A stretch of DNA of 64,000 nt, taken from assembly GCA_016124385.1 (NCBI GenBank), contig WGNU01000001.1:434001-498000 (forward strand). The letters are read 5' to 3'. Made by a program: the position numbers and the translations under genes. The notes beneath the pieces were generated by a model. It was not told the DNA's origin and ran no database searches. It was given only the letters and a program-made list of their open reading frames with translations. Below are positions 9,343-19,839 of this stretch, piece by piece. Position 1 is the stretch's first letter. Every line of letters begins with the position of its first letter. This DNA is from Alphaproteobacteria bacterium. GTDB taxonomy: Bacteria; Pseudomonadota; Alphaproteobacteria; Micropepsales; Micropepsaceae.

Positions 9343-9540
9343 ATAAGTGCATTGTCCAAATGAAGATTCGCGAATGGGCCGCGATTGCTGCCCTATCTGA
9401 GGGGCGCGGAGTCAAACACAAGTAAAGCCTGTGCAAAGACTGAAAAGACACAGCGAGTATTTATTCTGTCATAAACCGCACGGAATCACCCCGTCTGAGG
9501 TAGTCTTCGTCAAGGGCGTCAAAAGCTCAGGGGGGAAGCA

Positions 9541-10218
9541 ATGTCTCGAGGGATTGGATTCTCGTTTGGCGTGGCGTTGTTTGCGGTGGTCTTCGCGGGC
9601 GCGAGTGTCGCTCAAGAAGCCGGCGGAGAGATGTGGACCGGCTACCACGCGGGTGTCGTTGGGACTTGGGTCTCGGGCGATGCAACGGTTTGCGACAATC
9701 AAACCTGTAACGCGCCCGGCCAGGCCTATCCTGGCAACGATTTCGACGGACTTTTCGGCGGTCTCTCTGCGGGCGTGGATTGGCAAGTGGGCAGCCTCGT
9801 CATCGGCGCGGCGGGCGATTGGTCATGGGGCGACGCAGAGGGTTTCTCGCGCTCCATCACGGGGTTCGGCTGCAGCACGGGCTGTGTCACGGAAGTGGAC
9901 TCGATCGGCACGGTGCGCGCGCGCCTAGGACTCGCGCTGGACGGGTTCATGCCGTTCGTGACGGCGGGTATGGCGATGGTCGACTATCGCGTGTCGCTCG
10001 GCACGGCCCAGGACGATCATCAGGAAATGAGCTTTGCCGGCGGCGCGGGCGCCGAGTTCTTCGTGACGGATAGTATGACCGCCAATCTCGAATATCTTTA
10101 CATCGACGGTCAGGATGACCTCGATATTCCAACATGCGGCGCCGCGCCGAATAATTGCTTCGTGAACGTTGAGGAGATCCATTCGGCGCGGGTCGGCCTG
10201 AACTTCCGGTTCTGGTAG
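9541..10218 (+). CDS. outer-membrane beta-barrel protein (Omp25/Omp31-like)
   Basis: 225 residues. A signal peptide (hydrophobic V-A-L-F-A-V-V-F-A-G-A-S, cleavage likely after S-V-A-Q) is followed by W-T-G-Y-H-A-G-V and alternating polar/aromatic strands. It ends in L-N-F-R-F-W, an aromatic C-terminal residue typical of barrels inserted by the BAM machinery. Pattern and length fit the porin-family barrels of rhizobial and brucella surface proteins. Three pairs of cysteines (C-D-N-Q-T-C, C-S-T-G-C, C-G-A-A-P-N-N-C) are unusual and may form disulfides in surface loops. ATG 9541 follows a GGGGGGAAG. It is monocistronic, with a strong terminator after it. Confidence 0.85.
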   Translation: MSRGIGFSFGVALFAVVFAGASVAQEAGGEMWTGYHAGVVGTWVSGDATVCDNQTCNAPGQAYPGNDFDGLFGGLSAGVDWQVGSLVIGAAGDWSWGDAEGFSRSITGFGCSTGCVTEVDSIGTVRARLGLALDGFMPFVTAGMAMVDYRVSLGTAQDDHQEMSFAGGAGAEFFVTDSMTANLEYLYIDGQDDLDIPTCGAAPNNCFVNVEEIHSARVGLNFRFW

Positions 10219-10250
10219 GACCCGCGCGATCCAACTCGCGATGCGGTGAC

Positions 10251-10278
10251 GAGGGGCGCCCTGCGGCGCCCCTCGTTT
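10251..10278 (+). terminator. intrinsic terminator after the barrel gene
   Basis: A perfect 10-bp stem: GAGGGGCGCC at 10251-10260 and GGCGCCCCTC at 10265-10274, with a four-base loop, followed by GTTTCG. The stem is strong but the U-tract is short. Confidence 0.75.
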
Positions 10279-10330
10279 CGCGTGCGGCTGGTCCTGCCGC
10301 GATCCCCGCGCGCTCCCGATCGATGCCCTT

Positions 10331-10381
10331 GTAGTTGACACTGTCTACTTCACGGCGTTAGGGTGGTTGACACTGTCAACC
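10331..10381 (+). promoter_or_regulatory. two palindromic operators with overlapping -35 boxes, for the SDR/TetR/BVMO genes
   Basis: GGTTGACACTGTCAACC at 10365-10381 is a perfect 17-bp palindrome about C10373. GTTGACACTGTCTAC at 10334-10348 is the same site with one mismatched pair, about C10341. The centres are 32 bp apart, about three helical turns, so two dimers would sit on one DNA face. Each half-site contains a consensus TTGACA -35 hexamer, so a bound protein would block RNA polymerase. The TetR protein encoded at 11206-11820 is the obvious candidate. The SDR start lies 14 bases downstream of the second site. Confidence 0.7.
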
Positions 10382-10394
10382 GAGCGGGGATGTC

Positions 10395-11243
10395 ATGAAC
10401 GGGCGAAAGAACGCGGTTGCGCCGACGCGGCTGGCCGCGCGGTACGGGTCGGTCGCGGTGGTGACCGGCGCAAGCGAGGGCATCGGCCGCGCCTTCGCGC
10501 AGGCCCTCGCGAAGGCCGGCCTCGATCTCATCCTCGTCGCGCGGCGCGAGAAGGCGCTGGCCGCGCTCGCCGCGGAGCTGACCGCCGCCCACCGCGTCGC
10601 CGTGGAGGTGCTGGCGCTCGATCTGGCCGACCCGGCATCGTGCGACACGCTGCTCGCCCGAACGCAGGGCCGCGACGTCGGGCTTCTGGTCGCCGCCGCG
10701 GGGTTCGGCACGTCGGGCCCGTTGATCTCGTCCGATCCGCATGAGGAGCGCGCGATGATCGACGTCAATTGCCGCGCCGTCGTCCATTTGGCGCAGGGCT
10801 TTGCCGCGCGTTTCGTCGCGCGGGGCCGGGGCGGTCTCGTCTTGATGAGTTCGCTCGTGGCGTTCCAGGGCACGCCCTTTGCCGCCAACTACGCCGCGAC
10901 CAAGGCCTATGTGCAGACCCTGGCCGAGGGTCTTCGCGCCGAGCTGAAGCCCAAGGGCGTGGACGTCATCGCCTCCGCGCCCGGCCCCATCCGCTCGGGC
11001 TTTGCCGCGCGCGCCAACATGCGCATGGGGCTGGCGCAGGGCCCCCGCGCGGTCGCGCAGGCCACGCTCAATGCCCTGGGCCGCAAGGGAACCGTCCGGC
11101 CCGGCTGGCTCGCGAAAGGCCTTGAGGCCTCACTTGCGCTGTTGCCCCGCGCGGGCCGCACCGCGATCATGGCGCGCGTCATGGGCGGAATGACGAAGCA
11201 CCAGAATGCCCAAACCAAAACTCAAGCCGCAGGATCTGCGTGA
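10395..11243 (+). CDS. short-chain dehydrogenase/reductase
   Basis: 282-residue classical SDR oxidoreductase. The Rossmann motif T-G-A-S-E-G-I-G is at residues 25-32 and the catalytic Y-A-A-T-K (Y-x3-K) follows M-S-S-L-V at about residues 152-174. This subgroup, with V-A-R-R-E after the second strand, usually prefers NADPH. Substrate is unknown; its place before a TetR gene and a Baeyer-Villiger monooxygenase suggests alcohol/ketone interconversion feeding that enzyme, which is inference. Its 3' end overlaps the TetR start by 38 bases. Expression is probably repressed through the palindromes at 10331-10381. Confidence 0.88.
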   Translation: MNGRKNAVAPTRLAARYGSVAVVTGASEGIGRAFAQALAKAGLDLILVARREKALAALAAELTAAHRVAVEVLALDLADPASCDTLLARTQGRDVGLLVAAAGFGTSGPLISSDPHEERAMIDVNCRAVVHLAQGFAARFVARGRGGLVLMSSLVAFQGTPFAANYAATKAYVQTLAEGLRAELKPKGVDVIASAPGPIRSGFAARANMRMGLAQGPRAVAQATLNALGRKGTVRPGWLAKGLEASLALLPRAGRTAIMARVMGGMTKHQNAQTKTQAAGSA

Positions 11244-11820
11244 GGCCTGCCTCGCCGAGGCGGCCGCGATCATCGAGCGCGACGGCCTGGAGGCGCTGAG
11301 CCTGCGCGAGGTCGCGCGCCGGCTGGCCGTCTCGCATCAGGCGCCCTACAAGCATTTCGCGAGCCGCGATCATCTGCTGGCGGCGCTGGTCGCGCGCGCC
11401 TATGCCGCCTTTGCTTCGGCGCTGGAGGCGCGCCCCCGCTCGAGCGATCCCTGGGCCGACATGGCGGCGATGGGCGAGGCCTATTTCGCCTATGCGCGCG
11501 CCCATCCGCGGCAATACCGCTTGATGTTCGGCGCCAAGCTGCCCGATCCCGCCGATCATCCCGAGATGATGCGCGAGGCGAAGGCCGCCTTCGGGCTTCT
11601 GGAAAAGGCGATCGCCGCCTTGCCGCGCGGCCCGCGCAGCCGGGGCGCGTGCCGGCACGACGCGCTCTTCGTCTGGTCGACCATTCACGGGCTGGCGACG
11701 ATCCTCTTGACCGATTCCGCACAGACGATCGCCATGCCGCGCGCGGCGCTGAAAGCGGCCGAAAGCGAGGCGCTCGCCCGCATCGGCGCGGCGCTGGGCG
11801 CGCCCGCGGGCCCCCCTTGA
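11206..11820 (+). CDS. TetR-family regulator with WHG-type C-terminal domain
   Basis: 204 residues. The N-terminal helix-turn-helix (about residues 13-60) carries L-S-L-R-E-V-A-R-R-L-A-V-S-H-Q-A-P-Y-K-H-F, the standard TetR recognition region. The C-terminal half has F-V-W-S-T-I-H-G-L-A-T-I-L-L, the W-x-x-H-G signature of the TetR_C_33/WHG ligand domain. It overlaps the upstream SDR gene and lies 75 bases before the monooxygenase gene, so it probably represses its own operon through the GTTGACA-C-TGTCAAC sites. The ligand is not predictable. Confidence 0.88.
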   Translation: MPKPKLKPQDLREACLAEAAAIIERDGLEALSLREVARRLAVSHQAPYKHFASRDHLLAALVARAYAAFASALEARPRSSDPWADMAAMGEAYFAYARAHPRQYRLMFGAKLPDPADHPEMMREAKAAFGLLEKAIAALPRGPRSRGACRHDALFVWSTIHGLATILLTDSAQTIAMPRAALKAAESEALARIGAALGAPAGPP

Positions 11821-11895
11821 TGCCGCCACCCCCTGCGCGCAGAATGCGGGGAACAACAACGCACAATGGCGGCCAGGCTTCGAGGAGGAGAGCTC

Positions 11896-13527
<1,632 letters not shown>

Positions 13528-13543
13528 GGCTCCAATCCATCGA

Positions 13544-13644
13544 TGTCATGGCCGGCCTTGTGCCGGCCATCCAGGGTTCCGCGTCACCGGCGCTTCCCGC
13601 CGATCGGGGCGCGATGGATGACCGGGACAAGCCCGGCCATGACA
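13544..13644. repeat. R2 element (101-bp two-hairpin repeat)
   Basis: It begins TGTCATGGCCGGC and ends GCCGGGC-type sequence then CATGACA. Each end folds on itself (GGCCGGC...GCCGGCC; CCGGGAC...GCCCGG) and the two ends are inverted copies. The stop codons of two convergent genes flank it. Same family as 20800-20851 (partial), 33995-34095, 43395-43495, 49896-49997 and 60764-60849. Confidence 0.75.
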
Positions 13645-13655
13645 ACAGGGGGTCC

Positions 13656-14429
13656 CTACGCCAACCCCGGCCTATCCGCCCCGCCATAGACGGAGATCTT
13701 CTCGCCCGACACATAGGTGTTCTGCGGCGAAACGAGGAACGCGACGACGTTCGCGATCTCCTGCGGGCTGCACACATGCCCGAACGGCATTTTGGAATCG
13801 AGCTCGTGAATGTCGCCGACGCGCGCGACGGCTTTCGCCAGCCGCCCGCCCATGTCGGTATCGGTGAGGGGCGGCGCGACGACGTTCACATAGATGCCGT
13901 TGCCGACCTCTTCCTTCGCGAGCGTCATGGCGAGCGCCTCGAGCGCGGCTTTGCCCATGTTGTAGGGCGCGCCGTTCGCCGCGTGCTTGAGCGTCGCGAC
14001 GCTCGAGATCATGATGACGTCGCCGCGTTTGTGCGCGCGCAATTGCGGAAGGAAGGCCTGCGTCACGTAGAACGCGCCGAACGCGTGCACGCCGACGACG
14101 CGCGCCATCTCGGTGGGGTCCGTGTCGCCCACGCTCTGGCCGCGGCTGGCGATGCCCGCATTGTTGACGAGGAGCGAGATCGGCCCCATCTGGCTCTTCA
14201 CCTGGGCGGCCATGTGCTGCACTTCCTCGACGGAATCGACCGACGCCTGGAAGGCTTCCGCTTTCCGTCCGAGCTTGCGGATCGTCTCCACCACGGCCTC
14301 CGCCTCGCCGGCCTCGCGCCGGAAATTGATGGCGACGTCGGCGCCTTCCTTGGCGAGCGTGAGCGCGATGGCGCGGCCAATGCCGCGGCTTCCGCCGGTA
14401 ACGAGCGCAAGGCGTCCGGTGAGCGACAT
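13656..14429 (-). CDS. short-chain dehydrogenase/reductase
   Basis: 257-residue SDR. The cofactor motif T-G-G-S-R-G-I-G is near residues 12-19, N-N-A-G in the middle, and catalytic S-S...Y-N-M-G-K around residues 143-159. It resembles 3-oxoacyl-ACP-reductase/gluconate-5-dehydrogenase-type SDRs; the substrate is not readable. Two in-frame ATGs are adjacent. I chose the second (14429) because the AGGAG Shine-Dalgarno abuts the first ATG but lies six bases before the second. It converges on the BVMO gene with the R2 repeat between. Confidence 0.88.
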   Translation of the reverse strand: MSLTGRLALVTGGSRGIGRAIALTLAKEGADVAINFRREAGEAEAVVETIRKLGRKAEAFQASVDSVEEVQHMAAQVKSQMGPISLLVNNAGIASRGQSVGDTDPTEMARVVGVHAFGAFYVTQAFLPQLRAHKRGDVIMISSVATLKHAANGAPYNMGKAALEALAMTLAKEEVGNGIYVNVVAPPLTDTDMGGRLAKAVARVGDIHELDSKMPFGHVCSPQEIANVVAFLVSPQNTYVSGEKISVYGGADRPGLA

Positions 14430-14527
14430 GAGCATCTCCTCTGGTTTTTTAGGGCGGCGCGACGCTCAAGTGAACCATGTTAAGTTCGCCTGCGTATCTC
14501 TCTTGAACGAGTAAGGGAGACAAGGCC

Positions 14528-15298
14528 ATGGTCAGCGCCGCAACCGCGATTGTCGTGGGTTTAATCATGGCGGCAGCCCTCGCGCCAGCGCCCAGTGAGA
14601 CGATGCCGACGGCGATGATCGACGCCGATCATCCAGCCATCGTCGCGGCCGCGCGCGAGGCGGTGGGCGAGGCGCGCGAGGCGCGCGAGAAGGCGGTGCG
14701 CATCCACGATTTCGTCCGCGACCGCATCCGCTTCGGCTGGGACCACCGCTTCTACGCGATGACGGCGTCCGAGGTGCTCAAAGCCGGTGTCGGCTTCTGC
14801 AATACCAAGAGCACGCTCTTTACCGCGATGCTGCGCGCGGCCGGCATTCCCGCACGCCAGCATTTCGCCGATATCGATGTCGCGCTGCTTGCCGGGCTGG
14901 TCGATCCGCGCACGCCTTACGTCGATCATTCGTATACGGAGGTTTATCTGGACGGGCGCTGGCTCAAAGTCGACAGCTACATCGTCGACCGACCTTTGGC
15001 GGAGGCCGCCCGCGCGCGCCTCGCGCGGGAGGGCAAGGCGCTGGGCTACGGCGTGCACGCGAACGGCACGTCGGACTGGGACGGCACGCGCGACAGCTTC
15101 GCCCAATTCGTGCCCGGCATCGCGACGACGCGCGACTACGGCGTGTTTGCGGATGTGGCCGCCTTCTACGCCGCCCCCGGCCCGCGCTGGAACCGCCGCA
15201 CGCTGATGCTGCGGCTTTTCTTTCCCGCGGCGGCCGATGCGGCAAACGCGGCGGCGGAGCGCCTGCGCGCGGAAGGATTAGGCGCAAGCGCGCTCTAG
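14528..15298 (+). CDS. exported transglutaminase-like (papain-fold) protein
   Basis: 256 residues of the transglutaminase-like superfamily. The catalytic triad order is visible: C91 in V-G-F-C-N-T-K-S, H134 in V-D-H-S-Y-T-E-V and D149 in K-V-D-S-Y. The N-terminal hydrophobic A-T-A-I-V-V-G-L-I-M-A-A-A-L-A-P-A-P is a probable signal peptide or anchor. Bacterial members are often proteases or amidases rather than cross-linkers, so no substrate is proposed. ATG 14528 follows AAGGGAGACAAGGCC. It diverges from the SDR gene at 14429 and converges with the FecR gene, whose stop lies within four bases of its own. Confidence 0.82.
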   Translation: MVSAATAIVVGLIMAAALAPAPSETMPTAMIDADHPAIVAAAREAVGEAREAREKAVRIHDFVRDRIRFGWDHRFYAMTASEVLKAGVGFCNTKSTLFTAMLRAAGIPARQHFADIDVALLAGLVDPRTPYVDHSYTEVYLDGRWLKVDSYIVDRPLAEAARARLAREGKALGYGVHANGTSDWDGTRDSFAQFVPGIATTRDYGVFADVAAFYAAPGPRWNRRTLMLRLFFPAAADAANAAAERLRAEGLGASAL

Positions 15299-15963
15299 TT
15301 CTCGCCCCAGGCTTGGCGCGCGGCCTCCAGCCCCTCGCCGACCGCGACGTCCTTGACCGGCAGCAATCGCTCCTGCACGCCGCCGTCCACCCAGGTACCG
15401 TCGACGCCCACATGGGCGGATTGGTTCGCCTCGACGCTCAGCACCTTGCCGGTGATGATCGAGCGGCAATCGGCGGCGCCCTCGATGACGCTCATTTGCG
15501 TCGCGCCGTTGCGCGCGACCGAGAAAAGCAATTCCGTGCCGCGAATGCCGGCCGTCATGGTGGGCGTCTGGATGCGCACATTCTCCCGCGGCATCGCGCC
15601 GGAGAGGAACCGGAACGCGCCTTCGAGCAGCGTCATCGTCGAGAGCCCGCCGCCCGTATCCGGGTTGTAGATGAAGGCATCGATCACGAGCGTGGAGTTC
15701 TCGCCCATGGTGAGGCTCGATCCGTCGGTGAAGGCGATGGTGACGGCGCTGTGCGCCTCGGTTTCGATCCGCTGCTCGAAATAGACGCGGTGCGCTTCCA
15801 CCAATCGTCCGCGCTCGCCGCCCGGCGGCGTGCCCCAGGCGGTGGGGATAAGGTCGGCGACTGCGCCGATCCCGTCATTGGCCGCGCGCGCGCCGATGAA
15901 GCCGGCCGGCAGCAGCGCGGCGGACGTCATCAGCGGAAAGAATGTGCGCCGAGAAATCAGCAT
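15295..15963 (-). CDS. exported FecR-domain protein
   Basis: 222 residues. The N-terminus M-L-I-S-R-R-T-F-F-P-L-M-T-S-A-A-L-L-P-A-G is a probable signal peptide with an S-R-R start reminiscent of Tat signals. The body matches the stand-alone FecR domain: D-G-S-S-L-T-M-G-E-N-S, G-A-F-R-F-L-S-G, I-Q-T-P-T-M-T-A-G-I-R-G-T-E-L and V-S-V-I-E-G-like strands. There is no sigma factor or TonB receptor next door, so this is probably not a classical iron-signalling anti-sigma factor. Its stop overlaps the end of the transglutaminase-like gene. It lies 53 bases downstream of pheT, and read-through from the phe operon is possible. Confidence 0.8.
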   Translation of the reverse strand: MLISRRTFFPLMTSAALLPAGFIGARAANDGIGAVADLIPTAWGTPPGGERGRLVEAHRVYFEQRIETEAHSAVTIAFTDGSSLTMGENSTLVIDAFIYNPDTGGGLSTMTLLEGAFRFLSGAMPRENVRIQTPTMTAGIRGTELLFSVARNGATQMSVIEGAADCRSIITGKVLSVEANQSAHVGVDGTWVDGGVQERLLPVKDVAVGEGLEAARQAWGEN

Positions 15964-16016
15964 GGCAGCAAAACTCCGTACACCCGCCCCATGAACCGGG
16001 GCAGCATGGCCGGGCT

Positions 16017-18419
16017 TCAGCCCGCGCGCAAGGCGCCGCCTGTCGCCTTCGTGACGGCGCTCACGATGGCGCTGCTGATTTTCTCGATTTCCGGCTCCGT
16101 CAGCGTACGGTCGAACGGTTGCAGACGCACGGCGATGGCAACCGATTTGCGGCCCTCCGGCACGCCCTTGCCAGCATAGACGTCGAAGACGCTCACCCGC
16201 TCGATCAGCGTTTTCTCGGCGCCTTGCGCGGCGCGGATGATCTGCGCGGCGCTGATGTCGCTGTCGACCAGGAACGCGAAATCGCGCTCGACGGCAGGAT
16301 AGTCCGAAGTTTTCAGCGGCGGCTTCGCCTTCGTCGGCTTCGCCTTGGGCTGCGGCAGCGCGTCGAGGAACACCTCGAACATCTGGACAGGCCCGTCGAG
16401 GTCGAACGCGCGCGCGACGCGGGGATGCGCCTCGCCGAACGTCGCGAGCAGAATCTTGGGGCCAAGCTTGATCGCGCCCGACCGCCCGGGGTGATACCAC
16501 GCGGGCGCCTCGCGCGTGACGGCAAGGCTGGCGGCGTTGAGGCCCGCCAGCGTCAGCACCTCGGCGACGTCGGCCTTGACGGCGAAGAGATCGGCCGGGC
16601 GCGCGCCCTGCCAATGCCGCTCGGGCGCACCGCTGCGCAGACCCGCCGCGACGACCACCTGCTCGCCCGGCGTCCCGCCCAGGAATTGTGGCCCGATCTC
16701 GAACGCGCTGAAAGCGCTGGCGCCGCGATCCGCGTTCCGCGCCGCCGCCGCCAGAAGAGACGGCAGCAGCGAAGGCCGCATCGCGTCGATCTCGGCCGAC
16801 ATCGGATTGGCGAGCTGGCGCTCGTCATCGCCCCCGCCGAAGAGCTGCGCATGCGCGCGCGGCACGAAGGAATTGTTGATCGTCTCGGTGAGCCCCCGCG
16901 CCGCGAGCAGGCGCCGCGTGTCGCGCACGCGGCGCTGCAGCGGCGTCAGCACCGCCCGCGCGACGCCGGGCAAGCGCGGCAGTGGCGTCGAGGGCAGGCG
17001 GTCGAGTCCCGCGATGCGCACGACTTCCTCGACGAGATCGGCGCTTCCCTCGATGTCGGGTCGCCAAGACGGCGGTGTGACGACCAGCGCGGCATCGCGG
17101 CCCGCGACGCCGAAGCCCAGATCGTTGAGAATCTGCACGATCGTTTCATCATCGATGGAAAGGCCCGTGAGCGCGGCAACGCGCCCGGCATCGAAGGCGA
17201 TCGTGCGCCGCCACTCGGGCGCCGCGCCGGCGGTGACGATGGTGCTCGCCTCCCCGCCGCAGAATTGAAGGATGAGCGCACTCGCAAGCTCAAGGCCGGG
17301 GAGGCAGAATTCCGGATCGACGCCCCGCTCGAAGCGGAAGCGCGCGTCAGACGTAATGTTGAGCATCCGCCCGGCCTGCGCGATCCGCTGCGGCGAGAAA
17401 AGCGCCGCCTCGATGAAGACGTTCTTGGTTTCCTCCGTACACCCCGTATCGAGGCCGCCCATGACGCCTGCGATGCCGAGCGCGCGCGTGTCGTCCGCGA
17501 TGACGCAGATCTCGGGCGAGAGGCGATAGGTCTCCCCGTCGAGCCCGACGATGCTCTCGTTCGCATGCGCCATCCGCGCCTGGAGATTGCCGCTGATTTT
17601 GTCGGCGTCGAACACGTGAAGCGGCCGCGCGCGATCGAGCGAGAGGAGGTTCGTCACGTCCACCAGCGCAGAAATCGGCCGCAGCCCGACCGCCTTCAGC
17701 CGGCGTTGCAGCCAGGCGGGCGAGGGCCGGTTCGTCACGCCCTTGATGAGGCGCCCCGCGAACAGCGGGCAGGCATCCGCCGTCTCGGCCGCGAGATGGA
17801 GCGCGGTCGTGATCGGCGAGGCGAAGCGCCCCTCGACCGGCGGCACGGGCGGCGTCTTCAGCGTGCCGAGCCCGGCGGCCGCGAGGTCGCGCGCGATGCC
17901 GTGAACGCCCGCGCAATCGCCGCGATTGGGCGTGAGCTTGATGAGGATGACGGGATCATCGAGCCCCATCACCTGCGCGATCGGCGCACCGACGGGCGCA
18001 TCGTCCGGCAGCTCGATGATGCCGTCATGCTCGCCCGAAAGCCCCATCTCGCGCTCGGAGCACAGCATGCCGTTCGATTCGACGCCGCGGATCTGCGTGG
18101 GCTTGAGCACCAGCCCGCTGCCCGGGATGATCGAACCCGAGGGCGCGAAGACGCCCTTCATGCCCGCGCGCGCATTGGGCGCGCCGCACACGACTTGCGT
18201 GACGCCGCCGGCCGTCTCCACTTCGCAGACCTGCAATTTGTCCGCATTCGGATGACGCGCGGCCGACTTCACATAGGCGACCGTGAAGGGCGCGAGCAGC
18301 GCGGCCTTGTTCTCGATCGCCTCGACCTCGAGGCCGATGCGCGTCAGCGCCTCGCCGATCGCGTCGACGTCGGCGTCCGTTTCCAGATGCTCCTTCAGCC
18401 AGGAAAGCGTGAATTTCAT
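16017..18419 (-). CDS. pheT: phenylalanyl-tRNA synthetase beta subunit
   Basis: 800 residues, full length for the bacterial beta subunit that pairs with PheS as an alpha2-beta2 enzyme charging tRNA-Phe. Visible regions are M-K-F-T-L-S-W-L-K-E-H-L at the start, the tRNA-binding OB domain (H-P-N-A-D-K-L-Q-V-C, about 57-66; V-V-C-G-A-P-N), L-T-P-N-R-G-D-C, the editing B3/B4 region, F-R-F-E-R-G-V-D-P and a C-terminal ferredoxin-like anticodon-binding domain. ATG 18419 is the homologous start. pheS lies 265 bases upstream on the same strand, separated by R1 repeats, a wide gap for this normally tight pair. Confidence 0.97.
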   Translation of the reverse strand: MKFTLSWLKEHLETDADVDAIGEALTRIGLEVEAIENKAALLAPFTVAYVKSAARHPNADKLQVCEVETAGGVTQVVCGAPNARAGMKGVFAPSGSIIPGSGLVLKPTQIRGVESNGMLCSEREMGLSGEHDGIIELPDDAPVGAPIAQVMGLDDPVILIKLTPNRGDCAGVHGIARDLAAAGLGTLKTPPVPPVEGRFASPITTALHLAAETADACPLFAGRLIKGVTNRPSPAWLQRRLKAVGLRPISALVDVTNLLSLDRARPLHVFDADKISGNLQARMAHANESIVGLDGETYRLSPEICVIADDTRALGIAGVMGGLDTGCTEETKNVFIEAALFSPQRIAQAGRMLNITSDARFRFERGVDPEFCLPGLELASALILQFCGGEASTIVTAGAAPEWRRTIAFDAGRVAALTGLSIDDETIVQILNDLGFGVAGRDAALVVTPPSWRPDIEGSADLVEEVVRIAGLDRLPSTPLPRLPGVARAVLTPLQRRVRDTRRLLAARGLTETINNSFVPRAHAQLFGGGDDERQLANPMSAEIDAMRPSLLPSLLAAAARNADRGASAFSAFEIGPQFLGGTPGEQVVVAAGLRSGAPERHWQGARPADLFAVKADVAEVLTLAGLNAASLAVTREAPAWYHPGRSGAIKLGPKILLATFGEAHPRVARAFDLDGPVQMFEVFLDALPQPKAKPTKAKPPLKTSDYPAVERDFAFLVDSDISAAQIIRAAQGAEKTLIERVSVFDVYAGKGVPEGRKSVAIAVRLQPFDRTLTEPEIEKISSAIVSAVTKATGGALRAG

Positions 18420-18475
18420 GGCCGCGCCCCTCCCGCCAATGTCCCTTCTCCTCCCCCGCAACGCGCACCGACCTG

Positions 18476-18655
18476 TTGCCTCCCCCTTGCGGGGAGGCAC
18501 AAAAAATCATTGGGAAGCAATGATTTTTTGGGTGGGGGTGAAGCCGCCAGTCCGGCATGGGATCTGGCGCGGGTGAAGGGAATGCCCGAAACCCCCACCC
18601 GAAATATCGCACGCTTCGCGGCGATTTTTCGGCCTCCCCACAAGGGGGAGGCGAT
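18476..18655. repeat. R1 palindromes in the pheS-pheT gap
   Basis: Two inverted R1 units face each other: 18476-18540 and about 18592-18655. The first contains a 12-bp perfect stem, AAAAAATCATTG (18501-18512) with CAATGATTTTTT (18518-18529), which on either strand ends in a T-tract and could act as a bidirectional terminator. The second has the CGAAATATCG...CGATTTTTCG core. The location inside what should be one operon is notable. Confidence 0.7.
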
Positions 18656-18684
18656 CGTTGCTGCGTCGTTCATCCGCACACGGC

Positions 18685-19761
18685 TCATTTGCTGAGGCCC
18701 CCGGCGAGCGTCGGCACGTCGAGCGCGGAAAAGCCGTAATGCTTCAGCCAGCGAAGATCGCTCTGGAAGAACGCGCGCAAATCCGGAATGCCGTATTTGA
18801 GCATCGCCACGCGGTCGATCCCCATGCCGAACGCGAAACCCTGATAGCGCGAGGGATCGATGCCGCACATGGTGAGGACGTTTGGGTGCACCATCCCGCA
18901 GCCCAGAATCTCCAGCCAGTCCTTGCCCTCGCCGAAGCGGATTTCATCGCCCCGCCGGTCGCACTGGATGTCGACTTCGGCCGAAGGCTCCGTGAACGGA
19001 AAATAGGACGGGCGGAACCGCATTCGCACCGCATCCACCTCGAAGAAGGCGCGGCAGAATTCCTCCAGCACCCATTTGAGGTTCCCCATATGGGTGGTCT
19101 CATCGATGACGAGCCCTTCCACCTGGTGGAACATCGGCGTGTGCGTCTGGTCGCTGTCGCAGCGATAGACGCGCCCCGGCACGATGATGCGGATCGGCGG
19201 CTGCTGGCTCAGCATCGTGCGCACTTGAACGGGGCTCGTATGCGTGCGCAGCACCGGCTGCGAGCCGTCGGCCTGGCGCGCCATATAGAACGTATCGTGC
19301 ATCTGGCGCGCCGGGTGGTCGGCGGGAATGTTCAGCTTCGTGAAATTGTGATCGTCCGTCTCGATGTCGGGCCCTTCGGCGACGGCAAACCCCATGTCGC
19401 AGAAGATCGCGATGATTTCATCGAGCGCCTGCGAGACCGGATGCACGCGCCCCTCGCTCTCGGCGGGCAGGGGGAGCGTTACGTCCACGCGTTCCGATTG
19501 CAGCTGCCGGTCCAGCGCCAGCGCCTCGAACGCGGCCTTCTTCTCGGCGAGCGCGGCGGTGACGCGCTCCTTCAGCCCGTTGATGAGCGGGCCTTGCGTC
19601 TTGCGCTCCTCGGGGCTCATGCCGCCCAGCGACTTCAAAAGCTCGCTGATCGCGCCCTTCTTGCCCAGCGCGGCGATGCGCACCGCCTCGAGCGCGGCAT
19701 CATCGCCCGCCGCCGCGATCGCCGCGAGCGTCTCGCGTTCGAGAGTGTCGAGTGTCGTCAT
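18685..19761 (-). CDS. pheS: phenylalanyl-tRNA synthetase alpha subunit
   Basis: 358 residues, catalytic subunit of PheRS. Class II motifs are visible: F[14 protein letters not shown] (about residues 120-134), motif 2 [10 protein letters not shown], and motif 3 G[13 protein letters not shown]. [14 protein letters not shown] is also characteristic. ATG 19761 gives M-T-T-L-D; upstream in-frame sequence to 19809 is unlikely to be coding. It follows rplT by 78 bases. Confidence 0.97.
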   Translation of the reverse strand: MTTLDTLERETLAAIAAAGDDAALEAVRIAALGKKGAISELLKSLGGMSPEERKTQGPLINGLKERVTAALAEKKAAFEALALDRQLQSERVDVTLPLPAESEGRVHPVSQALDEIIAIFCDMGFAVAEGPDIETDDHNFTKLNIPADHPARQMHDTFYMARQADGSQPVLRTHTSPVQVRTMLSQQPPIRIIVPGRVYRCDSDQTHTPMFHQVEGLVIDETTHMGNLKWVLEEFCRAFFEVDAVRMRFRPSYFPFTEPSAEVDIQCDRRGDEIRFGEGKDWLEILGCGMVHPNVLTMCGIDPSRYQGFAFGMGIDRVAMLKYGIPDLRAFFQSDLRWLKHYGFSALDVPTLAGGLSK

Positions 19762-19839
19762 GGCCGTTCCAATAACCAAGGTCGGAGGGAGAGGCGAGCC
19801 TTGCGGCAAGCCTCGCGCGCCCTGGAACGGAGGGAGAGG

